DNA of 64,000 nucleotides from Pseudomonadota bacterium (GTDB taxonomy: Bacteria > Pseudomonadota > Gammaproteobacteria > Acidiferrobacterales > UBA6901): NCBI GenBank assembly GCA_021783175.1, contig JAJXUF010000003.1, forward strand, positions 1-64,000. Direction: 5' to 3'. Under the pieces are notes generated by a model. The model saw only the letters and a program-made list of their open reading frames with translations. It did not search any database and had not been told where the DNA came from. A program made the position numbers and the translations under genes. Of the stretch, positions 38,773 to 47,826 are shown piece after piece (position 1 is the first letter of the stretch; each line of letters opens with the position of its first letter).

Positions 38773-40779
38773 ATGAACACAAAGAAAAGTGTAATCGCCC
38801 TGGCAAGTTTGCTTCTGCTTTGGGGACAAGCGGACGCGGCCACTCAGCTGTCCTTCAGTAATGCGGTCGATGTGTCAGACACTCCGCAGCTTGGCAACAT
38901 CACGGCAAATGGTCGGCTGGCCACACTCAACAGCGTGGACCCAAATACAGGTTATCATCCATTGCTTATCGCGTATGGCAACGGTCTGCGTGATAGCACT
39001 CCACAAGCTGCCACCGGCGATCAGACCGACATCTGGATCGCCCGCTCGGTGGATGACGGAATCACCTGGATACGCACCAACGTCTCCAACACCGGCGCAC
39101 TCAGCTCCAAATACGTTGATAACGACGGCCTAGTCACCACTGCGCCGTTGCCATATTTTGCCGAGAACGAAAAACCGAGCATTGTCGCCAGCGGCAATAA
39201 TGTTCTGGTGCTTTGGCGCAGCAAATATTGTTTGGGCGGCAGCCAGGGGAGCATCAACTATAACGGCGTCACCATGGGCGGCGTGACCTATTATGAAGTG
39301 CCCTACGCCTGCATCTGGACGGCGCGCTCGAAGGATGGCGGCCTCAGCTGGAGCACGCCGCAACAGCTCACCGATGGATCACGCGATGCGGTAAACATCA
39401 TGGCCACAATGGCAAAAAGTGGCTTCGCTGCGGCGTGGCAGGAAGATCCGGCGGGGCTCGTACTGGAAAGTGACAAGGAAGGTCCCTGCGAAGGTGGCAG
39501 CGGCGCCAACGCCCACGACGGCACCAACATTTTCTATGACGCGATTTCCAAGAACGCATTTCAAACGGGCACGCCGTTTCCGGTTCCCACACAGGTGTCG
39601 AACAATCCTGCCAGCGGAACAGATGCGCGTGCTGCCTCGCGCCCGGCTATCAGTCTGGTTGCGCTGAACGACACTACGAGTCAGGCAGTGCTTGCCTACG
39701 AAGAAACCAAGAAAGCCAAGACTACGGGTGAAACAGGCGGCACGGCGGATACGGCAGATGAAGGCGGCGGGAAAGCCGTCCACTTCCATAGTTTTCCGTT
39801 CCTAACTCCAGATGTGAACAGCGACGGCACAATACTCAGCGACACGGCGATGAACGCGCGGCGCGTTTTCATGGCCACGCAAGACTCCAGCAGCGCCGGC
39901 AATGGGGGCGTCACGATCGCGCTTATTTATCGCCAGTCTGCCACCCCCGGGTGCGCGGCTCCAGCCGACATCATGCTGAGCCGCGACCACGGATTTAATC
40001 CCGGCGCGTTCGATCCGCCGATCGATGTAAGCAACATGATCGCCGGCGACAACAGCAAATCGCATCGCGTACTTCTGCGCGGAAATTTCATCGCCGTTGG
40101 CTACAACTACACGACCGATAAAGTTGCCGCAGACGCTTTTCAAGCCAATTACAACTTTTACGTCCGCACTTCGTCTGATGGTGGCGCCAGCTGGAATGCA
40201 CCGGCGAATGTATCCGGACTCAGCAACCCAATGATTACGGCTTTCGAACCCAGACTGGTAGGCACGCCTGGCGCCATCGTCGGCAGTCCGGATCCGCGCG
40301 ATAGCGTTCAGAACACCCGGGTGTTCTACGTGGCATATGAAACGCTGACGAATGACACCTCCTACACCCCGATCGGTGTTTCCATCACCAGCACGCGCAA
40401 CGGCGGTGCTTCTTACGAATCGAGACAGACGCTGGTCAGCGGGGACGCGGCCGAATCGCAACTACGCTCCAGCCCCGATGGCTCACGCCTGGACGCTGTC
40501 TGGGTCATCACTCGGGCGGATGGTTCAACCGACGCCTATTACACGCAAGGCACAACGGTTGAAGTCTATTCCGCGCCGACTGGGGTTTCATCCGGCAGCA
40601 GCGGTTGCGCCATCAGCCTTGGCATCAACAGACCGCTCGATCCCGTTATCCCGGGAATGTTGCTGGCGGCGGCCGCGCAATTGGCATGGCAGCGCCGGCG
40701 TCGCATGAGACTTGCGCTAGCGCGCCGGTCAGAGCTCAACGAATTCCAGCAAGATCGGAAACGGATTTCCCGGAAATGA
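38773..40779 (+). CDS. Exported Asp-box/BNR-repeat protein, choice-of-anchor O type with JDVT-CTERM-like tail
   Basis: ATG at 38773 follows AGGAGG and gives 668 residues with a signal peptide (SVIALASLLLLWGQADA). Sialidase-like Asp-box motifs recur (SVDDGITW, SKDGGLSW, SSDGGASW, TRNGGASY), predicting a beta-propeller outside the cytoplasm; no catalytic residues are assignable, so enzyme activity is not claimed. The C-terminus has SGCAISLGINRPLDPVIPGM, a hydrophobic stretch and QRRRRMR: a Cys-containing motif, a membrane segment and a basic cluster, like JDVT-CTERM sorting signals. No cognate protease is in the window. It precedes two other surface-protein genes by 25 bp. Confidence 0.82.
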   Translation: MNTKKSVIALASLLLLWGQADAATQLSFSNAVDVSDTPQLGNITANGRLATLNSVDPNTGYHPLLIAYGNGLRDSTPQAATGDQTDIWIARSVDDGITWIRTNVSNTGALSSKYVDNDGLVTTAPLPYFAENEKPSIVASGNNVLVLWRSKYCLGGSQGSINYNGVTMGGVTYYEVPYACIWTARSKDGGLSWSTPQQLTDGSRDAVNIMATMAKSGFAAAWQEDPAGLVLESDKEGPCEGGSGANAHDGTNIFYDAISKNAFQTGTPFPVPTQVSNNPASGTDARAASRPAISLVALNDTTSQAVLAYEETKKAKTTGETGGTADTADEGGGKAVHFHSFPFLTPDVNSDGTILSDTAMNARRVFMATQDSSSAGNGGVTIALIYRQSATPGCAAPADIMLSRDHGFNPGAFDPPIDVSNMIAGDNSKSHRVLLRGNFIAVGYNYTTDKVAADAFQANYNFYVRTSSDGGASWNAPANVSGLSNPMITAFEPRLVGTPGAIVGSPDPRDSVQNTRVFYVAYETLTNDTSYTPIGVSITSTRNGGASYESRQTLVSGDAAESQLRSSPDGSRLDAVWVITRADGSTDAYYTQGTTVEVYSAPTGVSSGSSGCAISLGINRPLDPVIPGMLLAAAAQLAWQRRRRMRLALARRSELNEFQQDRKRISRK

Positions 40780-40804
40780 ATGCGGACCACAAAGGGGGTG
40801 TGCA

Positions 40805-42901
40805 ATGAAAACCAGATCCAAATTGACGCGGCAGATCGTGCTGGCGGCGTTTGCCGCCGGGCTGCTAGGCAGCACAAACGCGGCTACTATCGCTGTGACG
40901 TCCTTTGCAGATGAAGTTGCCAACGACACCAATTGCACGCTGCGTGAGGCGATTATTGCCGTCAACAACGGCGCCGACAGCAACGGTTGTATTGCCGATG
41001 TCAGCGCCAATCCGTACGGAACAGCAGATACCATTATTTTGCAGGCGGGAACCTACCAGCTGTCGATTCCGCCCGAATCCAACGCGCCGGTCTCCATCGA
41101 CGCCAACACCTGGCAGGTCGGCGAGTACACCGCGACCTATGTTCCGGCCACAACGACAACACCCGCCACCTACGCCATCAAGGTCACACCTAACGCGTCG
41201 GTAGGCGATCTCGATATCATGAAAAGCGTCATCCTTCAGGGCGCCGGCGAAGATCGCACTATCATAGATGGCGGATGGACACCGCAGTACCCGGTGACCG
41301 AACCGATTACAGGCACAACTGTTACTGACCCCGGTAGCGCCACAGAAGGTTTTGGCGATCGCGTGTTTCACATCGTCACCAATCAAACGACCACCGTCGA
41401 TGTGAAGATTTCCGATCTCACCGTGAAGGGCGGCAGGCTCGGGAATCTGACCGGTATGCAGGCGCCGAGTCCGGATACCATCGACTACAGTCTGCGCCGC
41501 GGTGGCGGCGCCATCGCCGTGTCCGTGGCGGCCGCCGCCTACGATCCGACAGCCGCGAGCGGCGGCACCGAGGGCGGCAGCGGCCACAGGGGCGGCCCGG
41601 GCGGCGCGGGCGGAGGCGAGGAAACCGGTCCAACCTACAACCTTACGCTTTCCAATGTCACCCTCACCGGCAACTACGCCGGCGACGGAGGCGGACTCTA
41701 CAACACCGCAGTGGCAACCGTCTCCGGCATTACGGTCAGCGGCAATTATGGCTTTGCCAATGGCGGCGGCATCTACAACGATGCCCGCATGGACATGACC
41801 AACAGCACGGTTAGCGGCAATGGCGCCGAGGGCGGCGGAGCCCTGTTCGACACCGGCAGTCACACGACAACGATTATTGGCTCCACCCTGAGCGACAACG
41901 CCGCCGTCGGCGGTGGTGGTATCAGCAGCCGCGCCCGGGTCACGATCAACATGGCCAATGACACCGTGAGCGGCAATTACGCCAAGGACATGGGCGGCGG
42001 CATCAATACCAACGGCACGATCAACCTGATACACGTCACAGTGGTTGGCAATGTCACCGGTATCGAAACTACGGAGACCTCCACCACTGGCTCTACCAGT
42101 ACCGAAGCTTCCATGGGCGGTTCGGGAATTAATACGTTTGCCAACAACGCCGCGGTCACGCTGCGCGGTGTGCTGCTCGCACACAACTACAAAGGCACCG
42201 ATCCGGCCACGCACACAGGCGCCAATTGCGGCGCCACCGGCGGAACATTCAGCGTCAATTCAGGTAGCGTCGGACTTGGCTACAACCTGGATAGCGACGG
42301 CACCTGCCTGCTCACCGGCTTCGGCGAAAAGGCCAACGTCGATCCGCAGATCGGCGCCCTGGCTAACAATGGCGGACGCACCAAGACCATTGCGTTGCTC
42401 CCCGGAAGCCCGGCGATAAACGGCGATGTGCCCTTGACTGGCCTCACCGTCGACCAGCGTGGCGTCGCGCGCGACAGCACACCCGACATCGGGTCCTATG
42501 AATATCCCTATGGCATCTCCTTGGATGGCGGCAGTAGCAGCAGCTGCTTCATCGCGACGGCTGCCTACGGCAGCCCTATGCAACTGGACGTGCGTTACCT
42601 GCGCGCATTCCGCGATCAATACCTGCTCACCAACAGCATTGGACGCAAGCTGGTGGCCTACTACTACCGCATCAGCCCGCCGATGGCTAATTACATCCGC
42701 CAGCACGACGGTCTGCGCGCGGCGGTGAGAGTCGGCTTGAAGCCTGCGGTATGGATGGCGCAACTGCTCGTGCACACGCCAGCGGTACCGAATCAATCAG
42801 CAGTCCAGATCCATTTCCGCCAGCCCGGCACTGTACCGCCAATTCCAAGGCCGGCGGTGCCAAGGAGTAACGAGCATTCACCAACGCATGTCCGGCGCTG
42901 A
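40805..42901 (+). CDS. Exported CSLREA/beta-helix protein with CFI-box C-terminus, copy 1
   Basis: The 698-residue product starts at ATG 40805 behind GGGGGTG and has a signal peptide ending near TNA-A. A CTLREAIIAVN motif near 45 is the CSLREA domain. A long Gly/Asn/Thr-rich part follows with recurrent GGG(I/L)YN and S(G/D)N turns, typical of right-handed beta-helix repeats, and ends in DQRGVARDSTPDIGSYEY (choice-of-anchor Q type). The C-terminus (about 575-660) is a CFI-box: CFIATAAYGSPM and RYLRAFRDQYLLTNS. A surface or outer-membrane location is likely; ligand unknown. A paralogue follows directly. Confidence 0.85.
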   Translation: MKTRSKLTRQIVLAAFAAGLLGSTNAATIAVTSFADEVANDTNCTLREAIIAVNNGADSNGCIADVSANPYGTADTIILQAGTYQLSIPPESNAPVSIDANTWQVGEYTATYVPATTTTPATYAIKVTPNASVGDLDIMKSVILQGAGEDRTIIDGGWTPQYPVTEPITGTTVTDPGSATEGFGDRVFHIVTNQTTTVDVKISDLTVKGGRLGNLTGMQAPSPDTIDYSLRRGGGAIAVSVAAAAYDPTAASGGTEGGSGHRGGPGGAGGGEETGPTYNLTLSNVTLTGNYAGDGGGLYNTAVATVSGITVSGNYGFANGGGIYNDARMDMTNSTVSGNGAEGGGALFDTGSHTTTIIGSTLSDNAAVGGGGISSRARVTINMANDTVSGNYAKDMGGGINTNGTINLIHVTVVGNVTGIETTETSTTGSTSTEASMGGSGINTFANNAAVTLRGVLLAHNYKGTDPATHTGANCGATGGTFSVNSGSVGLGYNLDSDGTCLLTGFGEKANVDPQIGALANNGGRTKTIALLPGSPAINGDVPLTGLTVDQRGVARDSTPDIGSYEYPYGISLDGGSSSSCFIATAAYGSPMQLDVRYLRAFRDQYLLTNSIGRKLVAYYYRISPPMANYIRQHDGLRAAVRVGLKPAVWMAQLLVHTPAVPNQSAVQIHFRQPGTVPPIPRPAVPRSNEHSPTHVRR

Positions 42902-42941
42902 CAATTTTACACGCCGGTTTCAAAACACGGAGGCATTTGCC

Positions 42942-44933
42942 ATGAATACCAGACTCAAAAAACTGACTATGGCGCTGGCTGGTGGACTCTTGTTAGGTGG
43001 ATTGTCCATCCAGTCGTCGCAGGGTGCCACCCTAACGGTCAACACCTTTTCCGATGAACTGACCAGTGGCTGCTCGTTGCGCGAAGCGGTCATTTCGGTC
43101 GACAACGGCGGCGACCGCGGCGGCTGCGTTGCCGATATCACCAGCCCTTATGGGACGAACGACACCATCAACCTTCCCGAGGGGACGTACCTGTTATCCA
43201 TTCCACCGCCGGCGGACGTCGGCCCGTCAGCCACCGGCACCGATAATTCGGTTCTGCATTTCGGCGAGTACACCGCAACCTATGTTGCGGCCACGGCCGG
43301 CGCGCCCGCAACCTACGCGATCACGGCGGCTCCGGATCCTGAAACGGGCGATCTCGATATTATGAAAAGCGTCTCGATCGTGGGTCAGGGCGCGGGTGCC
43401 ACTATTGACGCCGGTTGGATTGCGACACTGCCATACGGCAGCGACGCAAAAGCTGATCCTCTCCTCAATACTTGCGCCACTGGCTCGATATGCACGGCCA
43501 CAGCGGGTGACAGGGTGTTTCACGTGATCGTATCGCCGACAGACACTACCACTACCGCGATCAATTTGACGCTGTCCAACCTGATCGTCAAAGGTGGCAA
43601 AGCGCTGGGGGCAGCAACGTTTCCCGGCCCCGACGGGGGGAACTACTACTTCCGGCGCGAGGGTGGCGGCCTGGCCGAGACCGTCGGAGCGGCAGCAGGC
43701 GCGGTGGTGACAGCTACCGACCCGGGAACAGGTGGAGGTGGAGGCGGAAGCACTGGCGGCGGTGAAGTAACTACCGTCACCTACGGACTGACGATCAATC
43801 ATTGTATTTTCACCAGCAATTACGCCGGCGATGGCGGTGGCATCTATTCGCCTGCAGTGATGACGGCGACCAACCTTGTTGCCTCCGGCAACCGCGCCAG
43901 CGCCAACGGTGGCGGTATTTACAATGATGCTGCTGCAACTCTTATTTCGGTCACGTTGAGCGGCAACAGCGCCGAAGGTGGTGGTGGCCTGTTCGACACC
44001 GGAAGTCATACCACAACCATCATCGGATCGACAGTGAATGGCAACGTGGCGGTCGGCGGCGGCGGCATCAGCTCCCGTTCCGGTGTCACGCTGGAGATTG
44101 ACAACAGCACGATCAGCGGCAATTCGGCGGGCGACGTGGGCGCTGGCCTGTACACCAACGGCCCCGCATTCCTGACCTACTCCACCGTTGCTGACAACTC
44201 GTCCCCGGGAACGACCGGCGAAACAGTGCCGGGCGGCGCCGGTATCAACATTTTTCAGTCGGGTAGCGCGAGTGTCACAGTGCAGAATACCCTGGTGGCA
44301 CGCAACACCAAAGGCAATCCGGCGGTGAACGCCAACTGCGGGCAGACTGGTTCCACTTCAAACTGGTCATTTCGCTCCCTTGGCAACAATATCGACAGCG
44401 ACGGGACCTGCACGTTGACAATGTCTGGAGACAAGAGCGGCAACTTCCTTGGTCCGCTCGACCCGGGTCTCGGGTTTCTGGCCAACAACGGTGGGCCAAC
44501 CCAGACGCAGGCGCTTTTGTCCGGAAGCATCGCCATTGGCGCGGCAAAGCCGTTAGGCGGGACTATTTTTTCCGTTGACGAACGCGGTGTGGCACGCGAC
44601 GCCACTCCGGATATCGGCGCCTTCGAGGTGGCCGCGACGTCCAGCGGCGGGAGCAGCAGTGGCTGCTTCATTGCCACGGCAGCGTACGGCACACCCATGG
44701 CGCAAGACGTGCGTTACCTGCGCGCCTTCCGCGACGAGTACCTTCTCACCAACTCCCCGGGACGAGTGTTTGTCGGCTGGTACTACCGGTTCAGCCCGCC
44801 GGTGGCCGACTATCTGCGGCAACACGACACGCTACGCGGTATTGTTCGAGTCGGTCTCATGCCGCTGGTCGAAGTTAGCAAGCTGACGGTCAGCCAGCAG
44901 GTTCTGCAGTCGGAGACGGTAGATCGGCCGTAA
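42942..44933 (+). CDS. Exported CSLREA/beta-helix protein with CFI-box C-terminus, copy 2
   Basis: ATG at 42942, behind GGAGG, gives 663 residues with a signal peptide (MALAGGLLLGGLSIQSSQGA). It has the same plan as copy 1: CSLREAVISVD near 42, a beta-helix repeat region, ERGVARDATPDIGAFE, then CFIATAAYGTPM and RYLRAFRDEYLLTNS. The strongest match between copies is LFDTGSHTTTIIGST with the following GGGGISSR. These are tandem duplicates that have diverged mainly in the Gly-rich insert near 250-285. A strong terminator follows at 44978. Confidence 0.86.
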   Translation: MNTRLKKLTMALAGGLLLGGLSIQSSQGATLTVNTFSDELTSGCSLREAVISVDNGGDRGGCVADITSPYGTNDTINLPEGTYLLSIPPPADVGPSATGTDNSVLHFGEYTATYVAATAGAPATYAITAAPDPETGDLDIMKSVSIVGQGAGATIDAGWIATLPYGSDAKADPLLNTCATGSICTATAGDRVFHVIVSPTDTTTTAINLTLSNLIVKGGKALGAATFPGPDGGNYYFRREGGGLAETVGAAAGAVVTATDPGTGGGGGGSTGGGEVTTVTYGLTINHCIFTSNYAGDGGGIYSPAVMTATNLVASGNRASANGGGIYNDAAATLISVTLSGNSAEGGGGLFDTGSHTTTIIGSTVNGNVAVGGGGISSRSGVTLEIDNSTISGNSAGDVGAGLYTNGPAFLTYSTVADNSSPGTTGETVPGGAGINIFQSGSASVTVQNTLVARNTKGNPAVNANCGQTGSTSNWSFRSLGNNIDSDGTCTLTMSGDKSGNFLGPLDPGLGFLANNGGPTQTQALLSGSIAIGAAKPLGGTIFSVDERGVARDATPDIGAFEVAATSSGGSSSGCFIATAAYGTPMAQDVRYLRAFRDEYLLTNSPGRVFVGWYYRFSPPVADYLRQHDTLRGIVRVGLMPLVEVSKLTVSQQVLQSETVDRP

Positions 44934-44977
44934 CAACATAAACGCGCTCAAAGCAACGATCGATGTCGCTTTCCAGC

Positions 44978-45014
44978 AGTCCCTCCCCGCCCTCGGGCCG
45001 GGAGGGACTTTTTT
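44978..45014 (+). terminator. Rho-independent terminator after surface-protein genes
   Basis: A perfect 10-bp stem (AGTCCCTCCC with GGGAGGGACT) and a 12-nt GC-rich loop are followed by six T residues at 45009-45014. It ends the 38.7-44.9 kb plus-strand transcript. Confidence 0.9.
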
Positions 45015-45226
45015 GGTTGCCAAGCCGACCGGGCACAGCTCCTTATTTGATCTGCTGCCTTTGCAACGCCAACCGCGCGTCACTGCTGCCGGTTGCGACT
45101 GCCAATACTGCCGTACTCAAACCTGACAGGAGGGATTAACCGTTATCTGGCCTGCATGTTCATCATCGCGACAAACATTGCGCCATTTCCGCGGGCTCTC
45201 GCGGATACCTTGCCGCGGTGTGATCC

Positions 45227-45628
45227 TCACGCCGAGGGCTTGTCCGGGTACTGTGGAAAATCGTCGCATATATCGCACTATTCGGCTTTGGAACCGACAA
45301 AGATATGGGCGGCGGGTCTCGCTGTCACCGGCGTATCGAGAGTCCCGATACGCAGGCGAATGGTGTCAGGAATCGCGTCATGGCGGCCGAAAATCCGCGA
45401 CCCGCACACGCTGCAAAACACCCTGCCAACAGCAGGCGACGATTCGAAATCGGTGAGCTTTTCCGCTCTCGTCACAACATGAAGCTCCTTCTTCTTGACC
45501 GGATCGGCGGCATTAAACGCCGAACCATTGACCTTGCGGCAGCGCGAACAATGGCAAAAAAAGATCGGACCAAGCTCGCCCGCGACCTAGTACGTTACAG
45601 CACCGCAAAGACATTTGCCTTTTTGCAT
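45227..45628 (-). pseudogene. GFA/CENP-V family protein with two in-frame TAG codons
   Basis: Read from ATG 45628, which has GGGGAAAG upstream, one frame of 133 sense-equivalent codons encodes a full glutathione-dependent formaldehyde-activating-enzyme-like (GFA) protein. The zinc cysteines are present: KCLCGAVTY, CHCSRCRKVNGSAF, VFCSVCGSRIFG, then GTLDTPV and HIFVGSKAE, ending DDFPQYPDKPSA and TGA. TAG interrupts it at codon 14 (45587-45589), just after GAVTY, and at 45278-45280, where relatives usually have Trp after SKA. There are no frameshifts. Most likely a young pseudogene; a restart at GTG 45475 would give only the C-terminal half. Confidence 0.8.
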
Positions 45629-45870
45629 GACTTTCCCCGTAGTTCTTGCAAGCCAAGATACACATCAATTTCCGCGGCATTGACCAGCCGGCGACCGGCT
45701 CCCGGAGTCCTGAATCAAGGTTGCCGATAGTCCCTTCCTGTTTCCAGATCAAAGCGCGCCATCGCCGCCATGGGAGCCAGTTCAATTCCAGCTTGCACAG
45801 ATTCAAAGGCAACCAGCGCTCCAGAGAAACCGACAGACACGCTATGCCATCAGATTCCCGCGCAAAGCCG

Positions 45871-46383
45871 TCAGCTTTGATTAGGCACGCCGGGGAACGG
45901 AAAATTCTGCAGCCAGCGGCTCACGATCTCGGAGGTCAACGCAAAGCGGCCGAATTTCCATCGACTCAAGTCGGCGCGCGAGAGAAAACGGATTTCGGCA
46001 ATCTCGTCGTTCGCCTGCAGTTCGCCGCTGGCAACTACCCAGTGAGCCAGAATCAGCTGATTCTTCTCGCGCAGAGAATAGCAACCGATAAAGCCCCCTA
46101 CCTCAGCATCAAGCCCAAGCTCTTCCTTCACTTCGCGTATCGCGGCTTCTTCCGGAGTCTCGCCTCTTTCAAGATAACCGGTTATCAGCGAAAACTCACC
46201 CGGCGGCCACTGCGAATTTCTGGCCAGAATTATATCTTGCTGATACTGAACCAGCGCCGCTGCTACCGGGACAGGATTGTCCCAGTTCACAAACCCGCAG
46301 TCCTTCGACACACATGACTGCCTCTCAATATCGTCTATTCGACAGCGCTCCAGCAATTTCCCGCATTGTGGACAGTATTTCAC
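45871..46383 (-). CDS. Nudix hydrolase with N-terminal zinc ribbon
   Basis: Predicted nucleoside-diphosphate-derivative hydrolase related to NADH pyrophosphatases. GTG at 46383 (VKYCPQCGKLL) has AGAGG 7 bp upstream and starts at the zinc ribbon (CPQCG, then CVSKDCG). The Nudix box is intact: GYLERGETPEEAAIREVKEELG, with the REVKEEL core. The product is 170 residues. The frame extends upstream to 46503 and another ATG is at 46401, but that part lacks family likeness. Substrate unknown: the SQPWPFPxS motif that marks true NADH pyrophosphatases was not found. Confidence 0.85.
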   Translation of the reverse strand: MKYCPQCGKLLERCRIDDIERQSCVSKDCGFVNWDNPVPVAAALVQYQQDIILARNSQWPPGEFSLITGYLERGETPEEAAIREVKEELGLDAEVGGFIGCYSLREKNQLILAHWVVASGELQANDEIAEIRFLSRADLSRWKFGRFALTSEIVSRWLQNFPFPGVPNQS

Positions 46384-46594
46384 GCCACGGCCTCTTCGCA
46401 TTTCACGGCAACAGTCTTGGCGCAGCATTTTCACGCAAGACACGCACCAATTCGTCCGTCGACTTCTCCCGCGGAAATCGGCACCTAACAGGAAGCTGGG
46501 CAACGATCACTGATGAAACCGCGTATTTCGCAAAGAAGCGCGCGCAATAGTAAGGAATCCGGCGCTAACATTGCCGCACGTCACCTGCCCCGGT

Positions 46595-47590
46595 TTACAG
46601 GCGGCCTGCGGCGAGCGACGCGCCGAGGAGGCCGACAGCTGGATTCATCACCACACGCACCGGCATGGTTGCCGTCACTGCCGCCATGCGCGCCTTGTCG
46701 TTGAAAGCACGCATGAACGCCGGTTCCCCAAGCTTGTCTATCAGCTTGGGCGCAATTCCACCGGCAATGTACACCCCGCCGCGGGCCAGGCAGGTGAGCG
46801 CAAGATTACCGGCCTCGGCGCCATAGATCATGACGAACACATCCAGCGCACGCCTAGCGAGCTTGTCTTTTCCTTCCAGCGCCGCGCTCGCAATCGCTGC
46901 TGCCGGATCATCCGCCTGTCTTGCAGCCGCAAGATCCGACTGTTGGCCGGCGCCGGCGCACAGATACGAGTAAATGTTCAGTATTCCGGGCCCGGAAAGC
47001 ACCCGCTCATAGGACACGTGGCCTGTCGTTTCCCTCAGATAACGCAACAGGTCCGTTTGCAGCTCATCAGTTGGCGCAAAGTCCGCATGCCCACCTTCTG
47101 TTGGCAGAGCTTCATAATGATCACGCTGCCATACGAGAATGCCAACGCCCAGCCCGGTACCGGCCCCGATAACGACACGCGGCGCACGCGGTATCTCTGC
47201 GCCTTCCTGCAGCACTACCACATCATGCGGCGCCAGCGCTTCGATGCCGTAGCCTATCGCCTGAAAATCGTTGATCAGCCGCACACGCTCTGTGCCGAGC
47301 GCACGCGCCAGGTCCGCGGTGTCGATCTCCCAGGGCAGATTGGTGAGTTGCGCGCGCTGCGCGTTGGCAATATCGGTAATCGGCCCGGCAACGCCGAAAC
47401 AGGCGCCATGAATCTGCGACGCACGATCTAGGCCAGCTGAACCCAGGAACTCACGCAACATGGAAACCAGGCCGTCGTACGAACCGCTTGCGTAGCGGTT
47501 TTCGGCGACGACACGCCTCGCATTATTCGCACAATCGACGATCTGCAGTAGCGTCTTGGTGCCGCCGATATCTCCGGCCAATACGCGCAT
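46595..47590 (-). CDS. glk: Glucokinase
   Basis: Phosphorylates glucose to glucose 6-phosphate with ATP. ATG at 47590 (MRVLAGDIGGTKTLL) follows GGAGGAGATAAGG; an ATG 8 codons upstream is less likely. Motifs: the phosphate loop DIGGTKT, FGVAGPITDI, LPWEIDTADLARALG, LINDFQAIGYGIEAL and IGAGTGLGVGIL, with GGIAPKLIDKL near the end. The 331-residue ROK-unlike Glk subtype matches proteobacterial enzymes. It lies inside the glycogen/tRNA-Leu interval and would channel glucose released by malQ. Confidence 0.94.
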   Translation of the reverse strand: MRVLAGDIGGTKTLLQIVDCANNARRVVAENRYASGSYDGLVSMLREFLGSAGLDRASQIHGACFGVAGPITDIANAQRAQLTNLPWEIDTADLARALGTERVRLINDFQAIGYGIEALAPHDVVVLQEGAEIPRAPRVVIGAGTGLGVGILVWQRDHYEALPTEGGHADFAPTDELQTDLLRYLRETTGHVSYERVLSGPGILNIYSYLCAGAGQQSDLAAARQADDPAAAIASAALEGKDKLARRALDVFVMIYGAEAGNLALTCLARGGVYIAGGIAPKLIDKLGEPAFMRAFNDKARMAAVTATMPVRVVMNPAVGLLGASLAAGRL

Positions 47591-47632
47591 CCTTATCTCC
47601 TCCTCTGCGTTCACAAGCCAGTGGCGACTGGC

Positions 47633-47661
47633 TGTCTCGCCAACGTCAGGCTTGCTATACT
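47633..47661 (+). promoter_or_regulatory. Promoter for tRNA-Leu copy 2
   Basis: A TATACT -10 at 47656-47661 lies 13 bp before the tRNA. The -35 is weak: TGTCTC at 47633-47638 with 17-bp spacing. GCTATACT is shared with the region before tRNA-Leu copy 1; the rest is not. Confidence 0.45.
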
Positions 47662-47674
47662 TGCACAGTACGAA

Positions 47675-47761
47675 GCCGGGGTGGCGGAACTGGTAGACGC
47701 GCCGGACTCAAAATCCGGTGGTGGTGACACCGTGTCGGTTCGATTCCGACCCTCGGTACCA
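47675..47761 (+). tRNA. tRNA-Leu(CAA), copy 2
   Basis: Same 87-nt length, anticodon loop CTCAAAA and variable arm as the copy at 25730-25816. The only difference I see is C to T in the T-loop (TTCGATT). CCA is encoded. Similarity stops at the tRNA boundaries. Confidence 0.97.
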
Positions 47762-47796
47762 AAAAAAAGGCGGCCCGGATTGCGGGGCCGCCTTAT
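47762..47796. terminator. Bidirectional terminator between tRNA-Leu and panD
   Basis: A 10-bp perfect stem (AAGGCGGCCC at 47767-47776 with GGGCCGCCTT at 47785-47794) has an A run on its left and TTATT on its right. On the minus strand, after panD, it ends in eight T residues, a strong terminator; on the plus strand, after the tRNA, the U tract is weaker. Confidence 0.85.
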
Positions 47797-47826
47797 TCAT
47801 GTCTTGACGATCCGGCGTAGCTGCGT

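Noticed and set aside
40865..42214. 449-residue open frame on the minus strand
   Set aside because: It is antisense to the first CSLREA/CFI-box gene. The Gly/Asn/Thr repeat codons of that gene read as Ala/Val/Gly-rich sequence on the other strand; no ribosome-binding site or family.
43227..44009. 260-residue open frame on the minus strand
   Set aside because: Antisense shadow of the second CSLREA/CFI-box gene, same low-complexity cause.
45227..45628. Genetic-code change with TAG read as an amino acid
   Set aside because: TAG occurs inside only this gene; all other recognised genes in the window read through without internal TAG, so a pseudogene is the simpler account.
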